Assembly (NCBI GenBank): GCA_040223695.1
Contig: JAVKFU010000007.1
Coordinates: 104,158-168,157 of the forward strand
Length of the DNA: 64,000 nt
DNA from: Deltaproteobacteria bacterium
GTDB lineage: Bacteria > Desulfobacterota_D > UBA1144 > Nemesobacterales > UBA2774
Direction: 5' to 3'
Shown here: piece after piece, positions 40,221-49,224 of the stretch
Numbering within the stretch: the first letter of the stretch is position 1
Layout of the letters: every line of letters begins with the position of its first letter
Translations under genes and position numbers: made by a program
The notes under the pieces: model-generated
Databases searched by the model: none
What the model saw: only the letters and a program-made list of their open reading frames with translations
Told to the model about the DNA's origin: nothing

Positions 40221-42854
40221 TCAGCCCCCCTGTATTAAATCAAACACCTTGTCGAGCGCTTCGTTTAGTTTCTCGGGCTTGTTCCCGCCCGCCTGAGCCA
40301 TATCGGGCCTGCCGCCTCCTTTACCGCCAATCAGCGGAGCGAGCTCTTTGACGATATTCCCCGAGTGATACCTATCGCTCAAATCCTTTGTAACACCTAC
40401 GAGTATGTAAGCCTTGCCGTCTTCCTTACTCCCCAGAACCGCGATACCCGACTTGAGCCTGTTCCTTAAATCATCCCAGACCTTCCTCAATTGACCGGCG
40501 TCGGCCTCGGGAATTTCAACCGAAAGGACATTCATTCCATTTACCTTTTTTACGGCCTCCAGCAAGTCCCCGGTTTTTTCACTCAGCATTTTTCCCTTAT
40601 AGGTCTCGAGCTCTTTTTTGACCCCTTCATGCTCCTCCACCAATTTTCTGAGCCGTAAGATAATATCGGACTCGGGAACCTTCAGTATCTCGGCCGCCTC
40701 GCTCAGCTTTTCCTCCCTGCCCCTCATGAAATTCCATGCCGTCTCCCCCGCAAGCGCATCTATTCTCCTCACACCCGCCGATGAAGCGGATTCGGAAACG
40801 ATCTTAAAGAGACCGGCTTCACCCGATGAGCCAAGATGGGTACCCCCGCAAAGCTCCGTACTGTAATCCCCGATGCTGACAACCCTCACCCTGTCCCCGT
40901 ACTTTTCTTCAAAGAATGCCATTGCCCCTTTTTTGATCGCCTCATCATACGGGATATCGGCTTCAGTTATCACTCTATCATCCCATCTCATACGCTCGTT
41001 GATTATTTCCTCCATCTTTCTCAAATCTTTTTCGTCAATCGAGGAATGGTGAGTGAAATCGAACCTGAGCCTCCCGGGCGCGACAAGAGACCCGGCCTGA
41101 CCCACATGAGTTCCCAGCACCTCCCTTAGAACCGCATGGAGGATATGCGTCGCCGAATGGTGGGTTTCGGCGCCGTACCTGAGTTTTTCGTTGACCCTGA
41201 GCTCTACCTTGTCTCCTACCCAGAGAGTACCTTTTTTAATTACTGCGTGATGCGCAATTACAGTCGGGAGAGGCTTTTTCGTATCCGCTACTTCCGCGAC
41301 TCCGCCCTCGCCTTCTATCACTCCCTTATCGCCTACCTGGCCCCCCGACTCACCGTAAAAGGGGGTCTGATCTGTAATTATATCGGCGCTTTCCCCCTCA
41401 TTCGCGCTTTCCGCGAGCACGCCGTTTTTTATAATCGCGGTTATTCTTCCCGTGTCGCTCGTTCTGTCATACCCGGTGAAATTCACCATGAGCCCCCCGG
41501 ACGCGAATTCCTTATACAAAGGGGCAAGCTCCTCCGCCCCCGCTCCCTTCCGGGCTTTCCTAGATTTCTGCCTCTGCATTTCCATCTCTTTTTCAAACCC
41601 GGCGTAATCAAGCGCAAGCCCGCGCTCTTTCGTTATGTCCTGGGTAAGATCCACAGGGAAGCCAAACGTGTCGTAGAGCTTAAACACGACATCCCCTGAT
41701 ATGATTTTTTTACTCCCTATCTTTTCTATCTCCGTATTCAGAAGCTCAAGGCCCCTGTCTATCGTTTCAAAAAACCTCTCTTCTTCATTTTTTACGACGT
41801 CGGCTACAAACGCGATTCGCTCGTCGAGCTCCGGATATGCGCTTGCCATTATCTCGCGGACACGGTCGGTCATTCTATACAGGCAGGGCTCCTCGATTCC
41901 GAGCATCTTCGAGTGCCTGACCGCCCGTCTCAGTATCCGCCTCAGCACATAACCCCTTCCTTCGTTTGAGGGAAATACACCGTCGGTTATAAGAAACGTA
42001 ACAGCGCGCGCGTGGTCGGCCATTACCCTCATTGATATGTCCGATGACGGGTCAAGGCCGTATTCTTTACCCGATATTTCCTCTACCTTGGATATCAGGC
42101 CTCTCAGAAGGTCGGTGTCGTAATTGCTTTTAACCCCTTGCAGCACTGCGGCAATCCTCTCAAGCCCCATTCCGGTATCGATACTGGGATTGGGCAGCGG
42201 ATTGAGATTTCCAGACTTATCCCTGTCATACTGCATGAAAACAAGATTCCAAAGCTCGAGATACCGGTCACACTCACAGCCGATCAGGCATGAAGGCTTG
42301 CCGCAGCTAAATTCTTCCCCCTGATCTATATGTATCTCCGAGCAGGGACCGCACGGACCGGTATCGCCCATCGCCCAGAAATTGTCTTTTTCCCCCATTC
42401 TTACCACTCTGTCGGGAGAAAGTCCTATCGTTTTCAGCCACAGCTCCGCCGCCTCGTCGTCTTCCTCGAACACCGTGACCCAGAGCCTCTCTTCAGGGAG
42501 CTTAAAAATACCGTTGATAAGCTCCCAGCCGAATTCTATCGCCTCTTTTTTGAAGTAATCCCCGAACGAAAAGTTGCCAAGCATTTCGAAAAATGTGTGA
42601 TGCCGCGACGTATAGCCGACATTCTCCAGGTCGTTATGCTTACCGCCGGCCCTGACGCATTTTTGGGCGGATGCAGCCCTCTTGTAATCCCTTTTATCAA
42701 TACCCAGAAATACGTCCTTGAACTGGACCATCCCCGCGTTGGTAAAAAGAAGGGTCGGGTCACTTTTCGGTATAAGTGAAGAGCTCTTCACAACCGTATG
42801 ACCCTTGCTTTCAAAATACTTTAGAAACTGACCTCTTATTTCCGAGCCTGTCAT
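40221..42854 (-). CDS. alaS: Alanyl-tRNA synthetase
   Basis: An 877-residue class II synthetase charging tRNA-Ala, with the full bacterial layout. Catalytic domain: LLFTNAGMVQFKDVFLG and RHHTFFEMLGNFSFGDYFKKEAI. Editing domain: HSATHILHAVLREVLG and the zinc-binding CGGTHLGSSGE. C-terminal DHHA1-type domain: GGKGGGRPDMAQAGG. AAGGTAAGG precedes the ATG. It follows rlmN by 29 bases on the same strand and is probably co-transcribed with it. Rejected mischarged Ser/Gly should be cleared by the intact editing site. Confidence 0.98.
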   Translation of the reverse strand: MTGSEIRGQFLKYFESKGHTVVKSSSLIPKSDPTLLFTNAGMVQFKDVFLGIDKRDYKRAASAQKCVRAGGKHNDLENVGYTSRHHTFFEMLGNFSFGDYFKKEAIEFGWELINGIFKLPEERLWVTVFEEDDEAAELWLKTIGLSPDRVVRMGEKDNFWAMGDTGPCGPCSEIHIDQGEEFSCGKPSCLIGCECDRYLELWNLVFMQYDRDKSGNLNPLPNPSIDTGMGLERIAAVLQGVKSNYDTDLLRGLISKVEEISGKEYGLDPSSDISMRVMADHARAVTFLITDGVFPSNEGRGYVLRRILRRAVRHSKMLGIEEPCLYRMTDRVREIMASAYPELDERIAFVADVVKNEEERFFETIDRGLELLNTEIEKIGSKKIISGDVVFKLYDTFGFPVDLTQDITKERGLALDYAGFEKEMEMQRQKSRKARKGAGAEELAPLYKEFASGGLMVNFTGYDRTSDTGRITAIIKNGVLAESANEGESADIITDQTPFYGESGGQVGDKGVIEGEGGVAEVADTKKPLPTVIAHHAVIKKGTLWVGDKVELRVNEKLRYGAETHHSATHILHAVLREVLGTHVGQAGSLVAPGRLRFDFTHHSSIDEKDLRKMEEIINERMRWDDRVITEADIPYDEAIKKGAMAFFEEKYGDRVRVVSIGDYSTELCGGTHLGSSGEAGLFKIVSESASSAGVRRIDALAGETAWNFMRGREEKLSEAAEILKVPESDIILRLRKLVEEHEGVKKELETYKGKMLSEKTGDLLEAVKKVNGMNVLSVEIPEADAGQLRKVWDDLRNRLKSGIAVLGSKEDGKAYILVGVTKDLSDRYHSGNIVKELAPLIGGKGGGRPDMAQAGGNKPEKLNEALDKVFDLIQGG

Positions 42855-42883
42855 TATTGCCTTACCTTTGATAAAACCTTATA

Positions 42884-43969
42884 TCAGACTACCGCCCGAG
42901 TGGAATTTCGGACCCGTTTGGACTTCCTGGCAGGGTATTTTGCCGCCAGCTGTCCGCACGCGCCCAGAATATCGCAGCCGCGGCTTTTTCTTATTCTCAC
43001 ATTAATTCCGTACGTCTTAAGAATGTCCTGAAAGCCTATCACCCTATCCCGGGCGGGCGAATTGTAAAGAAGAGGAGAAGCATGGTTGAAAGGAATAAGA
43101 TTTACCTTGCAGTTTATACCGCGCAGCAGATTACCCAGGTCGTACGCGTCCTTGTCAGAATCATTCACCCCGCTCAGGAGCACATATTCGAACATGAGCG
43201 CTTTTCTCGGGGGCACAGGGAACTCCACGCTCGCGCTAAGAAGCTCCCGGATGGGGTATTTTTTATTTATCGGCATTATTTCATCTCTGAGTTCATCCGT
43301 CGGGGCGTTCAGAGACACCGCCAGGTTTACGGAAACCTCCGCGCCGAGCTTTTTAATTTGAGGAACGAGGCCTGACGTAGAAACCGTGATCCTCCTCGGG
43401 GAAAGCGCCAGAAAATGTTTATCAGTCAAAGTTTTTACAGACCTGACAAGATTGTCGAGATTATCGAGAGGCTCCCCCATACCCATAAAGACAATATTGG
43501 TAATGCAATCATTATTATACCGATTAACCAGCAAATACTGGTCAATTATCTCGGAAGGGCTCAGGTTTCTGATCTTTCCCACAGTACCCGTGAGGCAAAA
43601 CGTGCATCCTAAAGCACACCCTACTTGAGAGGACACACATAGCGTAAATCTCCCTTTGTCCGGTATCAAAACGCTTTCGATTTGATTTCCGTCCCGGAGT
43701 TTAAAAAGGTACTTTTTTGTCCCGTCTTGAGAGACCTGTTTATCGGCGAGCTCAATCGAGTCATCAAGGCAAAAAGCCCCGTTCAGCATTAGCCTGAGCT
43801 CCTTGGAAAGATCGGTCATTTCCTCGAACGAAGAAACCCTTTTACCGTAAATCCACTTTCCTATCTGACGGGCGCGGAAGGGCTCTAATCGGTTATCCGC
43901 CACGAATTTCTCTATTTCTTCGGGACTTAAGTCCTTTATATTTATCCTTTCTTTCAAATGCTCTGTCAT
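42884..43969 (-). CDS. rlmN: Dual-specificity rRNA/tRNA adenine-C2 methyltransferase RlmN
   Basis: A 361-residue radical-SAM enzyme methylating C2 of A2503 in 23S rRNA, and of A37 in some tRNAs in characterised homologues. The iron-sulfur triad is C118-x3-C122-x2-C125 in VGCALGCTFCLTG. The GMGEPLDNLDNL motif and the C-terminal mechanistic Cys region (KSRGCDILGACGQLAAKYPA) are present. The N-terminal helical domain with FRARQIGKWIY is typical. It is upstream of alaS, forming a small translation operon. Confidence 0.97.
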   Translation of the reverse strand: MTEHLKERINIKDLSPEEIEKFVADNRLEPFRARQIGKWIYGKRVSSFEEMTDLSKELRLMLNGAFCLDDSIELADKQVSQDGTKKYLFKLRDGNQIESVLIPDKGRFTLCVSSQVGCALGCTFCLTGTVGKIRNLSPSEIIDQYLLVNRYNNDCITNIVFMGMGEPLDNLDNLVRSVKTLTDKHFLALSPRRITVSTSGLVPQIKKLGAEVSVNLAVSLNAPTDELRDEIMPINKKYPIRELLSASVEFPVPPRKALMFEYVLLSGVNDSDKDAYDLGNLLRGINCKVNLIPFNHASPLLYNSPARDRVIGFQDILKTYGINVRIRKSRGCDILGACGQLAAKYPARKSKRVRNSTRAVV

Positions 43970-44069
43970 ATTTCTTATATCTTAGTAATGATACAAGGCG
44001 ACCGGAGGTTATACAATAGCCCGGTTATGCGCTAGTTTAAAAGTTCTTGCGGGAAAATCGAAAAAGTTT

Positions 44070-44097
44070 TTGACATAACCAAGTACGATGTCATATT
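44070..44097 (+). promoter_or_regulatory. Putative promoter of purL-purF
   Basis: A perfect TTGACA (44070-44075) with CATATT (44092-44097) after 16 bases; the -10 matches at four of six positions. It lies about 90 bases before the purL ATG. No purine-repressor operator is recognisable. Confidence 0.45.
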
Positions 44098-44186
44098 GAT
44101 ATTTTTCTGAGGGGCTCAAGATAAGCACCGGCAAATGGATACAGGGGAATTAACTGGTATATTAAACATAGAGAGATTGAGACGAT

Positions 44187-46397
44187 ATGTCTAACCTGAA
44201 AACCGCCTTGGACCACGGGCTTACCGAGGAAGAATATCAAAAAATTACGGATACGCTCGGAAGAGAGCCGAACCTAACGGAAATCGGCATTCTGGGAGCA
44301 ATGTGGTCGGAGCACTGTTCTTACAAGAGCTCTAGAATCCATCTGAAAAAACTGCCGACAAAAGGGGAAAAGGTAATTCAGGGACCGGGAGAAAACGCCG
44401 GAGTAGTGGATATCGGGGACGGACTCTGCGCAGTGTTCAAGATGGAAAGCCATAATCATCCCTCATTTATCGAGCCTTATCAGGGAGCGGCCACGGGCGT
44501 CGGAGGAATACTCAGAGACATATTCACAATGGGCGCAAGACCTGTCGCAATTCTCGACTCCCTCAGATTCGGTGACCCTTCCCTTCCGAAAACAAAATAC
44601 CTTGTCGGCGGAGTCGTCTCAGGGATAGCCGGCTACGGAAACTGTATCGGAATACCGACCGTCGGGGGCGAGGTTTATTTCGACCCTTGCTATAACGGAA
44701 ACCCTCTTGTGAATGTCTTCGCTCTAGGAATTACCAGGTCTGAGGAAATATTCAGGGGTTACGCCGAGGGAGTGGGGAACCCCGTCATATATGTCGGCTC
44801 CAAGACCGGCAGGGACGGCATACACGGAGCCGTCATGGCATCTGAAACATTCACGAAGGAGGCCGAGGAGAAAAGACCTGCCGTACAGGTGGGGGACCCG
44901 TTTACGGAAAAGCTCCTTCTCGAAGCCTGCCTTGAGCTTTTTAAGACCGGAGTCGTAGTGGGAATTCAGGACATGGGCGCCGCCGGGCTCACTTCGTCCT
45001 CGACTGAAATGGCGGAGCGCGCCGGCACAGGGATCAGGATAGATATAGACAAGGTGCCGAGAAGGGAAGATTCGATGAACGCCTACGAGGTTCTGCTCTC
45101 CGAGTCACAGGAGCGTATGCTCATAGTGCTTGAGAAGGGAAAGGAAGAAACAGCGGAGAATATTTTCAGAAAATGGAGCCTTGACTTCAGTGTGATAGGA
45201 GAGGTTACGGACCGGAGCAGGCTTGAAATAATGGAAAAGGGGGAAAAGGTAGCCGATATCCCGATCAGCCTTATATCGGAAGAAGCGCCCCTCTATGAAA
45301 GGCCCGTCCTGGAACCCGAATATATAACCGAGAACGAAAACTTTAACATTGACAGCATTCCGGTCCCACAGGACCAGGATCTGGGCCGTGTATTACTTAC
45401 GCTCCTCGCAACCCCCACTATAGCGAGCAAGCGCTGGATATACGAGCAATACGACCATATGGTCAGAACGGACTCCGTGACCCTGCCAGGCTCCGACGCC
45501 GCGGTAATAAGAATAAAGGGAACAACAAAGGCGGTCGCCATGACTGTAAACTGCAATTCCAGATACTGCTACCTCGATCCTTTCACGGGAACCGGCATAG
45601 CTGTCGCGGAGTGCGCGAGAAACCTTGCATGCTCAGGCGCCCTGCCGCTTGCGATTACCGACTGCCTCAATTTCGGAAGCCCCGAGAAACCGGAGGTAAT
45701 GTGGCAGTTCAAACGCTCGATCGAAGGCATGGCCGAGGCCGCTTTAAAACTTAACACGCCGGTTGTAAGCGGAAACGTGAGCTTCTATAACGAAACCGAA
45801 GACAGAGCCATCTATCCCACTCCCACTATCGGAATGGCGGGGCTGATTCCGGATGTGGAGAAACACGTAACACAGTGGTTTAAGAATGAAGGAGACATTA
45901 TCGTTCTGCTCGGCGATACAAGGGAGGAATTCGGGGGAAGCGAGTATCTCATGCAGATACATGGAAAAACAGGCACCAGCCCGCCGCGGCTCGACCTGGA
46001 AGCGGAGTCGGGACTTATAGACGCTTTACTTGAAGCATCAGGAGAAGGTATAATTAATTCGGCTCACGATCTTTCCGAGGGAGGTCTTGCGGTTTCACTG
46101 GCTGAATCCTGTTTCACTCCGAGTGGTCCGGTGGGTATTAATATCAGGCTGCCCGATACGATCAGGAAAGACGCCCTCTTGTTTTCGGAATCCCAGGCAA
46201 GGGCGATAATTTCACTCGACGAAAAGAATTCAGAAAGAATTGAACAAATAGCGGAAAAACACGGTGTGCCCGTTGAAATAATCGGAAGTGTTACGGGCAC
46301 ACGTTTCTTTATCGAGGATATGATCGATATTCCGGTAACAGAAGCCTTAAAGGCCTGGTCATCCGGATTCGAAAACACACTTAAAAGCTATGCCTAA
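44187..46397 (+). CDS. purL: Phosphoribosylformylglycinamidine synthase subunit PurL (small type)
   Basis: A 736-residue PurL of the three-subunit type, which makes FGAM from FGAR using ATP and ammonia supplied by PurQ, with PurS as bridging subunit. Motifs are [51 protein letters not shown] and the C-terminal repeat [17 protein letters not shown]. Length fits the small type rather than the ~1300-residue single-chain enzyme, so purS and purQ should be elsewhere; they are not in this window. Its end overlaps purF by 8 bases, indicating coupled translation. Confidence 0.98.
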   Translation: MSNLKTALDHGLTEEEYQKITDTLGREPNLTEIGILGAMWSEHCSYKSSRIHLKKLPTKGEKVIQGPGENAGVVDIGDGLCAVFKMESHNHPSFIEPYQGAATGVGGILRDIFTMGARPVAILDSLRFGDPSLPKTKYLVGGVVSGIAGYGNCIGIPTVGGEVYFDPCYNGNPLVNVFALGITRSEEIFRGYAEGVGNPVIYVGSKTGRDGIHGAVMASETFTKEAEEKRPAVQVGDPFTEKLLLEACLELFKTGVVVGIQDMGAAGLTSSSTEMAERAGTGIRIDIDKVPRREDSMNAYEVLLSESQERMLIVLEKGKEETAENIFRKWSLDFSVIGEVTDRSRLEIMEKGEKVADIPISLISEEAPLYERPVLEPEYITENENFNIDSIPVPQDQDLGRVLLTLLATPTIASKRWIYEQYDHMVRTDSVTLPGSDAAVIRIKGTTKAVAMTVNCNSRYCYLDPFTGTGIAVAECARNLACSGALPLAITDCLNFGSPEKPEVMWQFKRSIEGMAEAALKLNTPVVSGNVSFYNETEDRAIYPTPTIGMAGLIPDVEKHVTQWFKNEGDIIVLLGDTREEFGGSEYLMQIHGKTGTSPPRLDLEAESGLIDALLEASGEGIINSAHDLSEGGLAVSLAESCFTPSGPVGINIRLPDTIRKDALLFSESQARAIISLDEKNSERIEQIAEKHGVPVEIIGSVTGTRFFIEDMIDIPVTEALKAWSSGFENTLKSYA

Positions 46398-47808
46398 GCT
46401 TAAAGAAGAGTGCGGTTTATTCGGCATATACGGTAACGTCGAAGCATCCAACCTGACATATCTGGGTCTTCACGCGCTTCAGCACAGGGGGCAGGAAAGC
46501 GCGGGAATAGTCACGTCGGACGGCGTGAATCTCCACAAACACCGGGATATGGGGCTCGTCTCCGATATATTCACCGAGGAAATTCTCTCCGGCCTGCCCG
46601 GACAAAACTCCATAGGCCACGTACGATACTCCACCACGGGTTCGAGCCAGACCAAGAATATGCAGCCGATCGTGATAAATTATTTCCGCGGCGCACTCTC
46701 TATAGCCCATAACGGCAACCTGACAAACGCAAGAACCCTTAGAGAAGAGCTTGAAGGGGAAGGAGCCATATTCCAGTCCACTACGGACACGGAAGTAATA
46801 GTGCACCTCATAGCGAAATCCAAAGAGGAGAAGCTGGAAAAGCGGGTTATCGAGGCCCTTACGCGCACCAAGGGAGCGTATTCGCTGCTGTTCCTCACGC
46901 CTGAAGCGATGATTGCCGTAAGGGACCCCTATGGATTCAGACCCCTCGTAATGGGCAAATTGGGAGACTCGGTCGTGTTTGCCTCCGAAACATGCGCTTT
47001 CGATCTTATAGAGGCCCAATACGTAAGGGAGGTGGAGCCCGGAGAATTGATACTGGTAGATGAGAACGGAGTTCAATCATTTAAACCCTTCGGTGAGGCG
47101 AAGCACGCATACTGCGTGTTTGAATACATATATTTCGCAAGGCCCGACAGCTTTTTAACGGGAAGAAACGTTTACCAGGTTAGAAAAGCTCTCGGCAAGC
47201 AGCTGGCTATCGAACACCCTGCGGACGCGGATATTGTGGTCGCCGTGCCGGACTCCGGCGTCCCCGCGGCTATGGGATTCGCCGAGGAGGCGGGTATTCC
47301 GCTCGAGCTGGGCCTGCTCAGAAGCCACTACGTAGGGAGAACGTTCATACAGCCTCAGCAGTCGATAAGAAACTTCGGCGTGAAGCTCAAGCTGAACGCC
47401 ATCAGGGAGGTTCTTGACGGAAAGAGAGTCGTAATTGTGGACGACTCTATCGTGAGGGGAACAACGTCGAGAAAGATAGTAAAAATGATACGGTCCGCAG
47501 GAGCAAAAGAGGTTCATATGAGGATAAGCTCCCCGCCTACGAAATTCTCCTGCTACTACGGCATAGACACGCCTGTTAAAGAGGAGCTCATAGCGAATTC
47601 TCTTGAAACAGAGGAGATAAGAAAGTATATAACGTCGGATTCTTTAGGGTATCTGAGCCTGGAAGGGGTCATGAAAGCGGTAGATGATACCAAAAAAGTG
47701 GATGGGAAAGAAAACTTCTGTAACGCTTGCTTCACGGGGAAATACACGGTCGAATTAACCGATCAGAAGAAGACACAAAAGAAGCAGCTCAGACTTTTCG
47801 GGAGTTGA
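46390..47808 (+). CDS. purF: Amidophosphoribosyltransferase
   Basis: A 472-residue enzyme for the first committed step of purine synthesis (PRPP + glutamine to phosphoribosylamine). The N-terminal glutaminase nucleophile Cys is in [10 protein letters not shown] after a short propeptide, followed by [15 protein letters not shown] and [10 protein letters not shown]. The PRPP-binding loop is [16 protein letters not shown]. Cysteines near the C-terminus ([10 protein letters not shown]) are typical of the B. subtilis-type Fe-S enzyme. It overlaps purL by 8 bases and is the last gene of the operon. Confidence 0.98.
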   Translation: MPKLKEECGLFGIYGNVEASNLTYLGLHALQHRGQESAGIVTSDGVNLHKHRDMGLVSDIFTEEILSGLPGQNSIGHVRYSTTGSSQTKNMQPIVINYFRGALSIAHNGNLTNARTLREELEGEGAIFQSTTDTEVIVHLIAKSKEEKLEKRVIEALTRTKGAYSLLFLTPEAMIAVRDPYGFRPLVMGKLGDSVVFASETCAFDLIEAQYVREVEPGELILVDENGVQSFKPFGEAKHAYCVFEYIYFARPDSFLTGRNVYQVRKALGKQLAIEHPADADIVVAVPDSGVPAAMGFAEEAGIPLELGLLRSHYVGRTFIQPQQSIRNFGVKLKLNAIREVLDGKRVVIVDDSIVRGTTSRKIVKMIRSAGAKEVHMRISSPPTKFSCYYGIDTPVKEELIANSLETEEIRKYITSDSLGYLSLEGVMKAVDDTKKVDGKENFCNACFTGKYTVELTDQKKTQKKQLRLFGS

Positions 47809-47884
47809 TTCATAATATATTTTTTCCACCGGCAGCAACTGTTTCAAAGGACGAATCAGGACTCCGGGGCTTAAAATTGTGCGC

Positions 47885-48103
47885 CTATCTTTTCTCAAAA
47901 CCCTTAGCGTGCTGCTGCATTATCTTATCGAACCTGTTCCATCCCACTTTGTATCCATAAATGGTGTTCGCGGGAAACCAGACAACGCTGCCCTTGGATA
48001 CGTTTAACGTTCCTAATTTCTCGCCTTTTTGCCAAACATCGAACTCGACATCGGAACGTCCCAGCGCTCGGCTGGGTATGGTAAAGGAAACTTCGTGAGC
48101 CAT
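47885..48103 (-). CDS. Small conserved protein of unknown function
   Basis: A 72-residue protein starting MAHEVSFTIPSRALGRSDVEFDVW, with a compact beta-rich pattern (KLGTLNVSKGSVVWFPANTIYGYKVGWNRFDKIM). I know similar small proteins as widespread uncharacterised ones, but no function is established. AGGGGTGAAG precedes the ATG at 48103; an in-frame GTG 9 bases upstream is less likely. It converges on purF. Confidence 0.75.
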   Translation of the reverse strand: MAHEVSFTIPSRALGRSDVEFDVWQKGEKLGTLNVSKGSVVWFPANTIYGYKVGWNRFDKIMQQHAKGFEKR

Positions 48104-48238
48104 TTTCTTCACCCCTTTTTAGATATATACACCGGATAAAACATGAGTGTTCTAATGTAATACTTTATATTGAAGTAAGCAATTACTGTTTTTCAGGTTA
48201 AAGATGTCAGGAGAATCAGTTTTCACCTTCAGAAATCG

Positions 48239-48277
48239 CATCTTCTTTCTCTGAAAGGAAAGCTCTTCGAATTTTTC
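48239..48277 (-). pseudogene. Relic copy of the valS 3' end
   Basis: 39 bp matching 49261-49299 inside valS at 36 of 39 positions. Read on the minus strand both copies encode EKFEELSFQRKKM; the three differences are third-codon-position synonymous changes. There is no start codon or gene around this copy, so it is a small gene fragment left about 1 kb from the working gene. Confidence 0.75.
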
Positions 48278-48314
48278 TTGCCCATCTGCTCCTGCCTTAG
48301 CCGTCTTGGCTTAG

Positions 48315-49067
48315 CTAGAGCATATCGCCCCTCTCAATAGGCTTAAAATCATGGACCTCTATAAATATAAGTGTAGGAAAAGGGAGATATCTAGCTCCAT
48401 AAAAATGAGGCTTTACCGTTCTAAGCGTAGGCACCTTAAAGCCGTGGAAATCCCTGTATCCCTCGCACAAATGCACACCCTTCGCCCAGCTGCCCACTAC
48501 CTCGGCTGTGTAATCGAGACGTCGTAAAAGTCTTTTTTCATCGAAATAGAATATCTGCCTTTTACAGTGAGTAGGCAAATCGTCCGGGAAAGTGACTTCC
48601 AGCGTTAACCACGAGTCGGGTATTCCAGCAATCGGCTCAAGCACTTTGAACTTAAACCCATCCCGGAGAAAAATAAAGGGCGTGAGGAGATAATTCCACT
48701 CTGCATAACCTCCGAAATAAATAAAATCCAGATCATCCCAATAGAAAGTACTCCTCAGACTCTTGAATGCGGCTCTCGGGTTTATGCGCGAGGCTATTAC
48801 ATTACCCCGGGAATCAAGAATTCTCACCTCTTTATCCCCTATTAGCTCACTCCGATGCCCTGGTTCGGGAAAGTCACATGCGATAAATCGCGGCTCGTCA
48901 CGAAATGCGCGCACTCTGACGCCGCTCTGAGCGGGCCTTCGTTTTGCGGTGAATAAAAATCCCGAAGCAGATATCACCGCTTCTACCGCTACAAGTGATT
49001 TCCATCGGTCGATGCCCCCATGAGCCTCTATCACTTCATCAATTATTTTCTCAGTATTATTATTCAA
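48315..49067 (-). CDS. LolA/DUF2092-like protein of unknown function
   Basis: About 250 residues. Begins with a helix (EKIIDEVIEAHGGIDRWKSLVAVEAVISASG) typical of LolA-like lipid-binding folds, then WDDLDFIYFGGYAEWNYLLTPF, VTFPDDLPTHCKRQIFYFDEKRLLRRLDYTAEVVG and GFKVPTLRTVKP. I recall the family as uncharacterised. I chose the TTG at 49067 because GAGGAAAAG lies just before it; the frame extends to a TTG at 49148. No signal peptide is seen from this start, so it may be cytoplasmic. It has no operon partner. Confidence 0.65.
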   Translation of the reverse strand: MNNNTEKIIDEVIEAHGGIDRWKSLVAVEAVISASGFLFTAKRRPAQSGVRVRAFRDEPRFIACDFPEPGHRSELIGDKEVRILDSRGNVIASRINPRAAFKSLRSTFYWDDLDFIYFGGYAEWNYLLTPFIFLRDGFKFKVLEPIAGIPDSWLTLEVTFPDDLPTHCKRQIFYFDEKRLLRRLDYTAEVVGSWAKGVHLCEGYRDFHGFKVPTLRTVKPHFYGARYLPFPTLIFIEVHDFKPIERGDML

Positions 49068-49224
49068 TACTTTTCCTCGACGTAATGCGGAACTATTTAT
49101 AACCCAACTTATCCCATATCTCCTCAGCTTCAAGGATAACGTACTCAATTCAATAAGATTAACAAAAGGGTATCGGACTTCGCTAAGGCTGAATTAGGAA
49201 GGATTTTATATAAACAGGAAAGGC

